Notes: generated from the sequence alone by a model not told the origin. DNA of 64,000 bases from Gelatoporia subvermispora B (GCA_000320605.2 KB445791.1:2902576-2966575); one strand, 5' to 3'. Numbered from the stretch's first letter, positions 10,110-21,871 are shown. Made by a program: numbers and translations.

Positions 10110-12696
10110 TTATTGCTCCCGTGGTATGCGCACGAAGCGTGTCCGTCTGTCAAGTCTTGCAGGGTCGTCCAAGTCCTGAGCGGGCGGCTCTGAGCTTTCC
10201 TCAGGGTATGGCGCACTCTCGGCTGGCGTGGCGTCCTCGCCGTGTAGGAATGCCGTTGCAGTCTCGAGGAACCACATATTCTTCTTGATGAAGTGCACAA
10301 CGACAGTCCCGCCCACGCGTCGGCCCTCGTAGCGCATGTTCCTCCCCTCGCGCGCTTCCCACGCAAGTTCCGGTGTCATCGCGCTTGCTGTAAACGATCG
10401 ATCAGCACATTAGCGGGCAACGATGGCCGCAAAAAAGTACCGCACCTTCGTGCAGCTGCGACATCGCACTGCCTTCGACGAGAGCCTCAACGGTGTACGC
10501 GAGGTCGAGGTCCGGGATTGGTGCAGAGTAACGCGCGCCGAACTTTGACACAGTCGAGTATGCCCACGCGTGCGGCCACGGTGCGTTGGGGCCAAACGGA
10601 GAGGGCAATGGGGAGCTTTCTGAGGTCAGAGGTTGTTGGTTAACACGAGCCAGGTCTGCCAAGACAGCTTTCTGCACGCGCGAAACCTCCGAGGGGAACA
10701 AAAAGCCGTGCGAATATCTGGGTAATCGCCCACGTTAATGATGTTCATTCGATTCGGGAGAACGAGCTTACACAGTGCCTGCGCGTGGATGATCGTATAT
10801 CCAACAGCGTTCGCTCGCCCAGTGCACATCCTGCGCCCGAGGATGTGACCGAATCCATTTCGACGTCTGTTTGTCCTCCGCCCCGCGCGTCATGGTACGC
10901 ACATGTGGATCGTGCGCAATCCAATCGACCAGCGAATAACTCAACGCATACAGTTCGCCAGCCATGAAACGGTTCTTGACGAGGTAGCCCCAGAATATGA
11001 GAGGATCGTCAGATGGCGAGGGCGTGTCGGCGCGAGGTATCCATGTCGCCGAAGAATTTGCAGAAGAGCTCTCTGGAAGCGAAGACGTCGATAACACAGC
11101 GCTAGACGGGTCTGAAGGCACGGGGCTTGCGTCCGGAGTTGTCTGTGATTGTTGATGAAGTTGGACCCGCAGTCTTGCCTCGAGCTCAGCAAGCATTACA
11201 AACGCGTCGTCATCGACCTTCGCGACAAAATCGGGGCGTACCCATGGTAGGGGGCTGCCTGTAATACGGTCCAATTTCGCCCAGTACGGATCATGATCCG
11301 CGAGCGCTGGTGCGGGAGAAGACGCGTTGGTATATGAGAGCTTGGGCACCGTCGTATAATTCCCAAAGTAAAGCGGCGGAACCCACGCATTCTGCGCCGC
11401 CCACGTGTAGTATGCATGCGTCTTGCCGTCGTTCATGTTCTCGGGGATTGGCAGGATAATAATGTCGTTGTACACTGAATCACATGTCAGCGAAACGCGG
11501 CACAGCGAGACGAATGGGGAACTTGCTTTCTTGCTCCAGTTTAATTAACCTTTCCCATTCCTTGCGCGGCTGTCCCAGAATAAACCGGACGATTGTTCGA
11601 GACGTGCCTACGCCGCCATCACCGCCCGCCGCGCCATCCCGACTGCGTGGATGAGCTGCATAGGTAGAACGCACTAGCATCCTACGCTCCGCTGCCGTGT
11701 CCATAGAGAATACGCCGAGAAATACGCCTGCGGGTGATAACGAATCGAGATCAATGTCCGGCGGAGGGAATGTGGGTGGCGAGAAGTTCGCCGGCGGACG
11801 TTCCGGGAACTGCGCAGTTGTGGGCAAAGAAAGCGATGGCGGCGCAGTAGTGAGCCTGGGGATAGTGCAGTATCCGCGCCACGGTAGTGGCTCTTTGTCG
11901 GGGTTGAGGATGTACATGAGCAGGAACGTGAGCGACACGCCGAAAATGGACAGGAATAGCAGGGTGAGGAGCTGCGGTAGACATGTTAGCGCTAGGGTCC
12001 CATCATCAAAGTGGGACAATGCAACAATGGCGCGTGTCGCAGAGATCGTCGCGGCGACCGGTGACAGTGGGCGCACGCGTCGCGATAGATGGACAGGAAC
12101 AGCAGACTCACGATAGTAACGGGCGTCTTGGGAAAGAACGGATGCCTGAGGACGAGTCGAACGCCCCGCTTAAGCGTGCGGATCCCTCCAACGGACTCGT
12201 GTCGGCGCGCTCGGTGGCGGGAGGATACTGAGAACCACCTGCGTGGCACATGGTTGTTGCGCCGACCTCTCTCTGAACGCGTGGGACCCAGGAGGGGCGA
12301 GCCTGGTTCGCCTTCACTGTCCGAGCTGCAGGAGGACGCGCCAGAGGAGTATGGGGGCGCGGGGGACGAGACGCGTGACGGCACCGGCGTTGTGGATACG
12401 GACGAGCAGGGTGACGGCGCGTATGAGTTTCCTGCTTGGACCGGCTGCGGGCAGAGCAGCGAGCGGTCAGCCACGGAAATGTTTGGGTGCAGCGTGAGGT
12501 TCGCTGAGGATGAGGAAGAGGCGGGGAAAGGGTTGCGGGGATGCAGCGAGGACTCGGGGTCGAGGTCGAGTTCGGACGCGGAGTCGTCGGCGTCATCTGG
12601 ATCCTGGTCATGGTAATGTCCCGGCTGCGGAGAGATGTTGGAGAGGCGAATTTGGGGCCGGGGGGATGAGGAGAACCAATTCGTAAGGAGGGACAT
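10110..12696 (-). CDS. GT31-type beta-1,3-galactosyltransferase-like protein
   Basis: Exons in transcript order: 12696-12112, 11971-11527, 11474-10772, 10717-10446 and 10387-10110, giving 760 residues. It is predicted to be a type II Golgi glycosyltransferase. There is a long Ser/Pro-rich cytosolic N-terminus (about 195 residues), a TM anchor at about 196-217 (LLTLLFLSIFGVSLTFLLMY), a Pro-rich stem, then the catalytic region. Catalytic features are ILPIPENMNDGKTHAYY, the metal-binding DXD site in FVAKVDDDAFV (Asp 431-433) and GAEDKQTSKWIRSHP. The C-terminus carries GRRVGGTVVVHFIKKNMWFL, typical of fungal members. The second intron (11526-11475) appears to use a GC donor with consensus GCAAGT, because only that choice keeps the frame. 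The acceptor sugar is unknown; such enzymes usually elongate O- or N-glycans. Confidence 0.88.
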
Positions 12697-13730
12697 GAGG
12701 GGGTAGGGAGGGAGGTGAAAAGCCTGCAGAAAATCGGGGTGGAGACTACACAGCAATGGTCGATAGTGCCGACGGCGCCGCTTGGCTACTGCGCTCACCC
12801 TCTGTTCGGCGTGATTTCTGTTGCACAGACGGTGCTACAGCGCGTGCCTCGAGCACTCGAGGGCAAGATAGGGTCACAGACTGCGCAAAAAGCAAACGAA
12901 CAGACAGATGGCGATGTGCGATAAATACTGTCTTCACTAGCCGACAGCAGCAGGCGCCCATCCCATACGACGATGGCGTCTCCTGCCAAACCTGTCAGAC
13001 CCACTTACTCCTGCAGAACGACCAATAACCGTCTGCAGGCTTTCGCCATTACCCGTGGCTATATGTTATCTGCATTTCACCATGTACCACACTGAACATG
13101 ACATGTGTACATCATGTCTGCGGGGAAAGCGCTTGCTGCGGCGGCACCGGCACGAGCAGCAAGTGCCACCGATAGAAACTTTTATCTGCAAATTTCTTGT
13201 TTCTTCCTCCCACAGTTCAGCGGAGCCCCGGCGTTGCCTGTACGTGAGTCGGGACCGAAGCAGTCATCTGCTCAGCCAATGGGCTTTGATAACCATGCTC
13301 TTTGATGGAGGAAGGTTCACAGAAGCAGGCATTTCGCCCGCAAGTCCTGATCTGCATATGCAATTCCCTCGCGCGCAGGCGAAAGAACGCTGAGCTGAGG
13401 AACTCGACAGCTTTCCGGCCTTGACATATGGCATTTCCTCGTTCCTAGCCTCGTCACGCTAGTCATTGTCATCATATTTACGGAGAAATATCCATAAAAC
13501 TCCTTCTGAGTCCCATTGCAAAAGTAGATATTGCAATGAGAAGGTGCAAAAGCACGAGTATCATGAGGCAATGTCAACAATCCCCATTCAGAATTTCCAA
13601 ATTCCTCAGATTCCGTGCGAACCTAATACAACACTGCCTTTCGATATAAATCTCCGCAGGTACATTCCGCAAGCTCGCCAAGCCGAACTACATCGATACC
13701 GTTTACACTCAGGACATAGATCGGAGCCAA
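12697..13730. other. Intergenic, promoter side of GT31 gene
   Basis: About 1 kb between the start of the GT31 gene and the stop of the GST-like gene, both on the minus strand. Short overlapping frames occur on both strands, none with recognisable content. No repeat was noticed. Confidence 0.5.
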
Positions 13731-15173
13731 TCAGTGCAGCCCATTCGCATATACTTTCTTCCAGCTGGGTCTCTCCCTGATCGCATCCCAGAACGCAGCG
13801 AGCCGCGCCTGCTGCTCGTCAGCATCAGACTCTACAGCGGGCACACCAATGCGACGACGTGCTTCTGCCATGGACAGGTCGCGGGGAAGTGTGAGACCCT
13901 GGCCCACGTGTGCCTCAATCTTGCGCACAACTGTGTTTCCGTCGTCCACGGCGGTCGCTCCAGATATCTTCGCTAGGCGCGTGAACCAGGGCGCCAGGTG
14001 CATGTCCGCGATTGACAGCTGGTCCCCTGTGGCGTGCGTCGCGCCGACGGTGACGGGTCGTCATGGGTTGGGGCAAGGCGGAAAGGATAGACAACGGGTT
14101 AGCCCAGATATCATGAGAGGGCTCGGGAACACATACCGAGGGAATACGCCCCGATGATGTCCTTGCTCAGCTGTATAAGCACGTTCTTGGTGTTTGACCA
14201 CGCCTTGCGTCCGATAGCAAAGTACTGCTCACGGCGGGTCCGTGCGGTTTCGTCAAGGTCCACCGTGTCCTTCTCTGCGTCAGCATATATGGCGCGGAGG
14301 CGCTCCAGTATCTCGCGCTTGCCCTCCCAGAAGATGCGTGTCTTCTCTGAAGCGCGAATGCGGTCTGCCTGGCTGTCGGCAATGAGCTGGTCGAGCTTTT
14401 GAAGGCGCGCAGTGAAGTAGCCCAGGCGCGCGCTCGCAATCTCGCGCAGCCCGGTCACGTCGCGCGCGTAATGGGTGATCAAGAACGGGCTTGCCTCCTC
14501 GGAGTGGAGCAGTTCGACGATCTTGTTGCACAAGGTGCTGAAGGCGATTGTCGCAGGGCTTAGCGAAGGAGAGGGTGCGGACGAGGTGGTGTGAGTGCGG
14601 GACATCGTCGACCGCGACTTGTCGAGAAATTCGACAATAGTCTAGGTTCCGAGGGTTAGCACGTCGCAACAATGACAAGTTCCAGGCATACCTTGGTATC
14701 CTGGAGGGCTTTGTAGCGACTCTCAATATCTGAAGAGAGGGTATCCTGAAGCGGGACGACCAGCGTCGGAACAGTAGCTGTAAATCAGCGATGAGCACAG
14801 GGGTTAGCGAGAGATGCTGTTGCGCGCACCATTCTGATTGATGCGCATGTAGGCCGGTTGGAAGTTCTCTCCCTTGGCTAGTAGGTAATGAACTATTGAA
14901 TGACTGATTCGCCAGTGCGGGTAGGCTACACGTACAGAGATCGACGTCTTTCAAGTCGACTTCATCCGGGCCATATCCCTTCTCTTCTCTGTGGAGGGGT
15001 TGGTGACTGCTGACACGAATGATACACGTATATCTCACAGCGTCAGAAGAGCTGCTCGCGGAATATTATTAGCTATGGTACAGTATTCATAGGACGGTGC
15101 ACTGACCGACTGAAGCCCAGATAGAGACTGGGTAGTAGTACAGCGCGGCTTTAGGAACTGAAATGGCGGACAT
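13731..15173 (-). CDS. Glutathione S-transferase-like protein
   Basis: Seven exons in transcript order: 15173-15107, 15051-15039, 14988-14936, 14877-14830, 14777-14692, 14641-14137 and 14026-13731, giving 355 residues. The N-terminal thioredoxin-like fold shows AALYYYPVSIWASVALLTLE, then DEVDLKDVDLSKGENFQPAY and a cis-Pro-like NATVPTLV. The C-terminal helical part ends with DQLSIADMHLAPW and WDAIRERPSWKKVYANGL, as in GST-fold proteins. An insert of about 100 residues between the halves, with charged helices, makes it longer than a standard GST (about 220). Exon 2 is only 13 nt but is required for phase and restores the conserved ALLTLEEKG stretch. Substrate and catalytic status are unknown. 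It may be an unusual GST or a non-catalytic GST-fold protein. Confidence 0.82.
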
Positions 15174-15544
15174 GGTCACTGAGGCGGAATGTGCTAAGAG
15201 GGCAAAGGAGGTGAAAGGAGATCGATGGGGCTGGTGGCTGGAGACGATCGCATCGCGGAGGGAGTGTATGACGTTGGAGGAGGCGAGGGCGGACCAGCCT
15301 CAGACGCTCACTCTCGGTCGCGTGCACGCGTCCCGTGGAGCATAGACGCGTCACAGTCCTCGGGGTCCCGCACGCGTCGCTTACGCGCGTCTGTCCCACG
15401 CGCGTCGTGCTCACGTGCTCCTCTCTCGAAACTTCCGTCGCGCCCGCCGCCACTCGATCGCGTCTGCCTTGTTTCCAGCTGCCACACCGTGTACGAGCAA
15501 CTCTTTACGTCCTACTATCATCTGGCTGACCACAGCGGCGTACG
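15174..15544. promoter_or_regulatory. Divergent promoter with ACGCGT cluster
   Basis: A 371-bp spacer separates the start codons of the GST-like (-) and SGT1-like (+) genes. It contains ACGCGT at 15326-15331, 15346-15351 and 15372-15377, and ACGCGCGT at 15383-15390 and 15398-15405, five MCB-like elements in 80 bp. In ascomycete yeasts ACGCGT is bound by MBF for G1/S transcription; use of the same element here is inference. The region is GC- and CpG-rich, which raises the chance background. Confidence 0.6.
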
Positions 15545-16334
15545 ATGTCTGTCCCCAGGTAGTTTTTCCGATGTTTCGTGGTACACGCTACTGACAACCA
15601 CGACTCGACCACATCGCAGACACGAATTCTACGAGACCGATGAGAAACTCACCCTTTCCGTCTTTGACAAGGGTGCCGACCCCGAGCAAGTCTCAGTCAA
15701 GTTTGAGCCGCGTGCTGTGCGTCTTCAGCTGGCTACCACACTCCTGGTATCTCCAGCTAATATGGGCGCGTGTCATCGCAGCTTGTCTACGAGAATGGAG
15801 ACAAGAAGCTGGAACTCTCCCCCTTAACGGGCCAGATTGACCCTGAGAAGAGCGATTACACAGTCGGAAAAGTCAAGGTTGAGATTCGCCTTGTCAAGAT
15901 GGCACAGGGTCGATGGGGTGCCCTCGTCGGCGACAGCCCAGATCGTGAGCCACACTCATCTGAGACACGGTCCACACACTCTCTGACTGATCTCATATCG
16001 ATCAGCCCTTACAGCGTTCCCTACTGTCAGCGCACCGACCAGCTCCGCTCCCCGCAAGTCACGCAAGAACTGGGAGGGCATCACGAACGAGATCCTGGGA
16101 TCGGAGAAGAACCCGTCGTCGAATGAGGACCCGAATGCTGGTGGCGATGCCGCCGTGAACGACTTCTTCCAGAAGCTCTATGCAGATGCGGACGAGGACA
16201 CGCGTCGCGCGATGCTCAAGAGCTACCAGGAGAGCGGTGGCACGACCCTCTCGACGAACTGGGACGAGGTCGGCAAGCAGAAGGTCGACATCAAGCCTCC
16301 GGAGGGCAGCGAGTGGAAGAAGTGGGCTGCGTAA
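15545..16334 (+). CDS. SGT1-like CS/SGS-domain cochaperone (no TPR)
   Basis: Exons 15545-15558, 15620-15716, 15782-15944 and 16015-16334 give 197 residues. The CS domain starts at once (MSVPRHEFYETDEKLTLSVF) and runs to about residue 95. It is followed by a Pro/Ser linker and an SGS domain (KNWEGITNEILGSEK, then a conserved VNDFFQKLYADADEDTRRAM and TTLSTNWDEVGK), ending in the typical EWKKW. SGT1 proteins bind HSP90 and SKP1/SCF or kinetochore clients. The TPR region of yeast, plant and animal SGT1 is absent, and the protein is complete without it. The first exon is only 14 nt (four codons plus two bases). The choice of the third acceptor (16015) is set by phase into the PTVSAP linker. Confidence 0.88.
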
Positions 16335-17181
16335 GGGGATGGATTTAGGACGAAAGAAGCTGCGTAATATCATTGCATTTGCTATTTTCGCTTTGGGGGT
16401 GCCTTGTGCGCATTGGCTTGGCTACGGATTTGTCGCGATGCTCAATAGCAGAATCATAAACAAGGATTGTCATTGCTGGAAATCCCACGCGGCTGGGACT
16501 CCTTGCGCGGTCCCCAATGCTGTCCTCATCAAACGCAGTCGATATAATTGTCGTTGAGCACAACGTAGGAGTACTGCGCCTGAAATGATCTGTGATACAG
16601 CGATGATCAAGTACGAACTCGATGCGCAGATGGCACAGCAATCCGCGCCCCTCCCTGTGTGAATTTGTGACTTGCACCCACAACTGCGCGATATACAGCC
16701 GCAGCTAGCTGTTGTCTCCCAAGATGTCAGTTGCAACCACGGAGGGGCAGTGCACTTTCAATATGGTACTGCGAACATTCTTCGACAGGGCTCCCCTCGG
16801 GACTGCGCATCGGGGTAGGCGTCTAACAACTTTGATCACTGCCACATTTGGAAGAGCCGGCGGCATGCGGTACGGTCCCGGGAGCCGAGACAAGTCGTTG
16901 AGCTCTGTACAACGAACGCTCTGCACTACTGCACAATTTGGCCGGTTGCCCTCACACGAACATTCATGAAGTGAGGTTGATATCGACTACCCAGAGCACA
17001 GGGTGATATTCCGAAACTAGTCTTGCGGGCAACTCGATGTACGAGTCGACTTCGTGATCCCAGGACCGTGTAGCAGTGACGCGTTACCCTCGAGTGCGAG
17101 ATCGCGCGCGGTTCGCGTAGCATCAGGCCAGCACTTTCACAGGAACCTTCACGAGGAGCCCCTCTAGTCGAACGCAGCAAT
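16335..17181. other. Intergenic, no gene seen
   Basis: About 850 bp between the SGT1-like gene and the frameshifted Cys/His gene. Frames are short on both strands and none continues into a recognisable exon. Confidence 0.45.
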
Positions 17182-17622
17182 ATGTCGTTCCAATACCCCG
17201 AGAACATCGTAGTCGCCAGTTTCATGTTCTGCAAGAAACACGGACGGGAATTGTGTCATGATTTCAGTTGCATCAGCGACCACCGCATGACGAACAACGT
17301 CGTCGAGGATCTTGACAACGTCTTTCAACACGAGATCGAGCGGACTGGATTCAGCCTCGATGTAAGTGGATTCTCGGTCACTGATGCATGTATGTGGGTT
17401 GATCGACCTTCTGGGTCAGGATCGTAACCCTCTGAACGTCTATGCGCTGGGAGCTGTCCCTGTCAAGCCCGGCTCTGAGGATACATGTGTAGCAAGCATC
17501 GTACCAAAGACTGTAACAAATGCTTCGACTGGGTTGGCATCGTCGCTCGCGAGATCATGGAGGAAGAACGGTTTGAGAAGTGGTTGGCGAAGAGGACAAA
17601 GTGGCTCGACAGGGTGGATTAG
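17182..17622 (+). pseudogene. Small Cys/His-motif gene with a frameshift
   Basis: Exon 1 (17182-17361) starts MSFQYPENIVVASFMFCKKH and carries C-x2-H-x4-C and DHRMTNN motifs. A GTAAGT donor and an acceptor at 17418-17419 join it in phase to DRNPLNVYALGAVPVKPGSE. Immediately after, at about 17477-17480, the reading frame is lost. One base away, the other frame gives YMCSKHRTKDCNKCFDW, a second Cys/His cluster, and continues to a stop at 17620-17622. The two clusters look like halves of one zinc-binding-like basidiomycete protein of unknown function. A one-base deletion, an assembly error or an unusual splice could explain it. No GT-AG intron of workable size fits the gap. Confidence 0.5.
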
Positions 17623-18920
17623 GCCATGGGTTACTCCGATATGCCAGATACCGAGGTGAGCAAGAGCCGCTTTTACGCGGTGATACGTCTGCTCTGGGTG
17701 TGTGTCGATGCACTTAGACTTGGTTCTCTTCGCACTCATATTGTTATGTTTACGTGCCCGGCTTTCCCAACATCTTGCAGCATATTTGATGTACTCTTTG
17801 GTAGAGATTTGTCGTGATGCCCCAGGCTCATAAGGTGAGCTTTATATATGTACGTATGTGCAGAACCAGGCTTAACGTGTCCTCGATTCAAACAGATCCG
17901 GCGCTGTTCTATCATACTCGCTCCCGAGTTGAATGGGCTTTCGATGTCATTGCACGGACTGCAGACTGTCCCATGGTAATAGAGCTGTTTTACTCGCCGT
18001 GATGATCGCAGTGGCGCATGGATTCTCTAACCATCGCCACCGCTCTCGATGGTACAGTTGTGGCGCCGGACGCTACGGCTCACAACGACCCCCTCCGAAA
18101 AGCCGGCGGGGCAACGAGTCAAACAATACATGTAGCGGAAGGAAGTCCTGAGCTTGCTTGCCTCAGGCAGAGGAGTTCCCAAAATGATAGCCAGGCTCCT
18201 ACTAAAGCGGAGAGACGGGCGCCCAGTGACAACGACGACAAGCAAATATACTCTTTTCGTTCACTTCTTAATTCGCTTGGTCACTGCCTCACGTCGCAGA
18301 ATAAACATGCCGCAGTGATGTTACGCTGCGCTCTCGGACCTGCTGCAATGCCATGTCAGTCAACGTCTCTGGAAGTCGACAAGTCTGTCGTGAGTGGCTG
18401 CGCCTTTCGCACTGCGCGTTCGCTTCTAATAAGGCTACTCACTAATACGGGATCGGCAGTGATTGAAGTGATTGAGACACTTCTACAAGTTATCTGCAAG
18501 CTGAGATATGCAGATATTTCATCACGAGGCATTGTCAAGAGCGCTCAGCATATCTCGGTGAAGGACCGATCGGCGTGGTCACGTCATCCATCTCATCCAT
18601 ACACATACCGGTCATACGATGCCCGGACATTCCGTAGGTCTCTGTCATCGCTCTTATTGTAGAATCAGTGGGATTAAAGTTGGAGTGAGCGGCGAAGTGC
18701 GATGGCAGCTATAGAGCATCGGGCTGGACGGTTCCTTCATCGCACTGCCCCAAACGACACTTCGGCTGCGCTTCGAGAAGTCATCTCCCGTTTGTCATCA
18801 CTTAGAAATGCAAGTATATAAGTAGCGAGTGCTCTTGTCGAATTGGCAACTCGAGAAAGACGCGCGAGCAATAGGTCAAGGGACAAGGAGCCTCGAGATC
18901 ATACGGCACCATCTCAGAGG
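17623..18920. other. Long spacer before RTA1 array
   Basis: About 1.3 kb with no recognised gene, apart from the single long open frame listed separately at 18018. The region just upstream of 18921 contains AAGTATATAAG at about 18810-18820, a possible TATA element for the first RTA1-like gene. Confidence 0.4.
18018..18662 (+). CDS. Doubtful 214-codon open frame
   Basis: An uninterrupted ATG-initiated frame of 214 codons. Composition is mixed, with no TM segment, signal peptide or motif I recognise, and no flanking exons. An open frame of this length can arise by chance in 64 kb at this base composition. I keep it only as a possible orphan gene. Confidence 0.18.
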   Translation: MDSLTIATALDGTVVAPDATAHNDPLRKAGGATSQTIHVAEGSPELACLRQRSSQNDSQAPTKAERRAPSDNDDKQIYSFRSLLNSLGHCLTSQNKHAAVMLRCALGPAAMPCQSTSLEVDKSVVSGCAFRTARSLLIRLLTNTGSAVIEVIETLLQVICKLRYADISSRGIVKSAQHISVKDRSAWSRHPSHPYTYRSYDARTFRRSLSSLLL

Positions 18921-20334
18921 ATGAACTCGACAGGTGAGTGAATTGTGTTCGCTTGCTACCGCAAGATGCTAACCGTTCTGCCGCTTAGTCACTGGACCAC
19001 TGCAGATCGACATTTCGTTCTACGGTTACACCCCTACCAAGGCCATCTGCTTGACATTCGTCATTCTCTTCGGTATTTCAACCAGTGAGCTCTTGCCCGT
19101 CTTATTGCGTCTTCTTGAATTCAATGACGTAACAGCGATTCATCTGCTGCAAGCTATTGCAAATCGACGATGGTATTGGCTTCTGACGGCGGTTTTTGCG
19201 GGTTGTGGCGAGGTCCTTGGCTGGAGCAGTCGTTTATGGTCGAGCTTCAATCCGTCGAACGAACAACCATATCTTATAGAGTACGTGTTTGCAAACGCCG
19301 TTTCATGACTCTCACTCATAGATGTTATGGCTTAGAACAGTTGCATTGATAATAGCCCCAACCCCCTTCGTAGCAGGGATTTTCATCGTATTCGGTCGCG
19401 TGGTGCAGCGATTGGGTCCACAATATAGTCGCCTAACGCCTAGCACATGTTCGTCAAATTGGTGTTCATTGCAACTTGACAACTGACTGTCGCATCAGAT
19501 TCCAGAGTCTTTATAATTTCTGTCAGTGCATACTCATCCGTAAGAAGTCGTAGCTGATCCTGTTATAGGACATATTGTGTCTATTGATTCAGGCGATCGG
19601 GGGAGGACGAGCGGCGGGCGCGAGCTCCGCATCGGACACATCTGCAAATGTTGTATGTATTTCCACTCAATACAGCATCAGTTCGTCTTATTTACTTTGA
19701 GCACTACTTACAAGGGTGGATGGATCATGTTGGGCGGCATCATACTGCAGATGTGTATGTTCCACTCAGTGCGACACTCCTGTCGTCTCTAACAAATTGA
19801 TCCGAATCACTCAGTGTCTTTGACAATGTTCTCCACGCTTGCTATTGATTTCTTTGCGAGATACCACTCTGACAGACCATTTCGTGTCGGCACTGCAAGC
19901 CGATCATACCCCGAGAGCTTCCAAGACAATTCCGACCCAAAGCTGCAGGTCCTTGTCAGAGGAATATGTATGAGCACGTTCTTTTTATTACTGCGGTATG
20001 TCTCTACTTCGCGCATGCAATTTGTACTTGACACATGCTTAGAGCGATATATCGAACGGCGGAACTAACTGATGGCCTCAATGGTATAATCATTCGCACC
20101 CAAATCTATTTCGGTGGGTCATGTATGTTAATCGACAGGTTGCATACTGACCAGATTTAAGTGCTGTTTGATGGTGTGGTTGTTCTTCTGTCATTTTGTA
20201 TCATGAATCTGGCCTATCCAGCAAATACGTGCGAGCTCAACACACGGCCTGAGACTGTCATGAAGTACTTTACGGGTATGACGTCTGCTACGTCTCGTAG
20301 TTTACAAACGGATTCAACTGTAACATTGACCTGA
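18921..20334 (+). CDS. RTA1-like lipid-translocating exporter, copy 1
   Basis: Ten exons: 18921-18933, 18989-19084, 19136-19280, 19336-19448, 19499-19521, 19569-19652, 19715-19754, 19815-19995, 20043-20113 and 20162-20334. They join in phase to 312 residues. RTA1-family proteins are fungal seven-TM proteins linked to lipid translocation and azole or aminocholesterol resistance. Visible family features are the N-terminal YGYTPTKAICLTFVILFG helix, GEVLGWSSRLWSS, IIAPTPFVAG, LGPQYSRLTP, GGWIMLGGIILQM, RYHSDRPFR, and YRTAELTDGLNG followed by QIYF. There is no stop or frameshift, so the gene looks functional. It is the first of three tandem paralogues with the same intron positions. Confidence 0.88.
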
Positions 20335-21871
20335 TTTTTAACGAAGGCCTATCTTGTAAAGAGATAGACGTAGGGCCTCCTTCGATCTTCATTGACGACG
20401 CGACTGGGAGATGTAACCGAAGTGACCCACTGAAGTTGCTATCTGAGCTATTCCCCATGCAGTATGTAACGGGAGATCTATCAGTCAGTTAGGTGAGTAC
20501 AACAAGGACATTCTTGAACACGAATAAATGCTTGGGAGGGACTCGAGACTCGCATTGACACAGAACTAAGTTTTGCACTTGCCGGTTCTCTCAGTTGCTG
20601 TTTGGGGTAGATTGCTTCGCCAACAGGGCTGAACGTTGGACGTTGAACAGGGGCATCAAGTTATGGGCGCCAACACCTTGCACTGACCGCCGCAGTGCAG
20701 CGCACACTGCTGTGATCAGCTCAACAGCCACCGCTATTTTGCAACTCAAATCAATTTGACTGTATTTGGCTACCCAATACAAGGCCATGCACTGCATACA
20801 GGGATCTCCGCTATCGCTCCTAAGTTCGCTGCCACTCACAGTTCGTGCCTCTGGTAATAGCCCCAGGAACACGCTTTGCTGCGATACAGCGCGTAAATTC
20901 AATGTGTCCGTAGCCTCGGTGCGTTGAGTACCACACTTCGCATCATATAGCCTAAGAAACCGCACTCAGATAAGTATAGTTCTGATGTCAATGTGACTGA
21001 ACGTAGCTGCAACCAACATTTTGCAGGACTGTGTCACACGTGATTTATCCGACATTTAGACCGCTCAAACGAAGCATATGCTGCTTGACACTACCAGGGT
21101 AAGCAAACAAGATGTGAGAACCTTAATCTTCGGCGAAATTTTCTCAGATCAAGCAACTCCAATGAAGGACGTCGCAGCCACCCAGACGGGAGTTCGATTA
21201 TCGTGGCTCATCAGCTCCGAGCCTTCAATTCCTGCGACAGTTCGCATCGACCTTCCAGTATACCCCGGCGGCATGGCTCAACGCCGTCAGGAGTAGCCGT
21301 ATCACTCACGGCTTAGATGCTGGAAACACCCTGCACATACTGCGTATATTTGGCGCTGTCAAAGAATTTCACAAAGGCTGCGACGTCTGACTTCCGTGAC
21401 CACTAGGCCTGATACTCAGGCAACCAAATGTTTTCATGCATGCGAACTCTGATGAGAGCTCTCCGCCTATACTTTCAGCCATACCTGTGAAAGTGTAAGC
21501 AAATAATCTTCTCGAAGCAACCATAGGAATTATTCCTCCGTTGAGCACACTTAACATCGTGACAGCCACCGGAGTCGAGGCGGTTCTGTGAACGTCGCAC
21601 AGACACCCTGGAGTGTCGTTTGTGCGTGTTTGAAATGGGTGCGGGCCCGGGGAAGAAGATCGGCCATGGACAGCTATATGCGCAGCAACCTGAGACATCA
21701 AACCCCGATGCATTGCCCCGCGCAGTACATTCGCAGCGTCTCTGACACTCTTTCCATTGTATGCAGCGATATCGCGATATAAAAATACCTATTGTGGCTT
21801 TCGTTCTCAAACCAAACCAGTGAGCTTCACCGAACTTTCCTCTGAACATCCCTCTCTCTCGAACCTCGACC
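20335..21871. other. Spacer between RTA1-like copies 1 and 2
   Basis: About 1.5 kb. The only long frame is an unrecognised minus-strand one at 20591-20965. No RTA1 fragment was found by eye. A TATA-like ATATAAAAATA lies at 21778-21788, about 90 bp upstream of copy 2. Confidence 0.4.

Noticed and set aside
12089..12616. 175-codon plus-strand frame opposite GT31 exon 1
   Set aside because: Shadow of the Ser/Pro-rich GT31 N-terminus, which splices in phase to the TM anchor.
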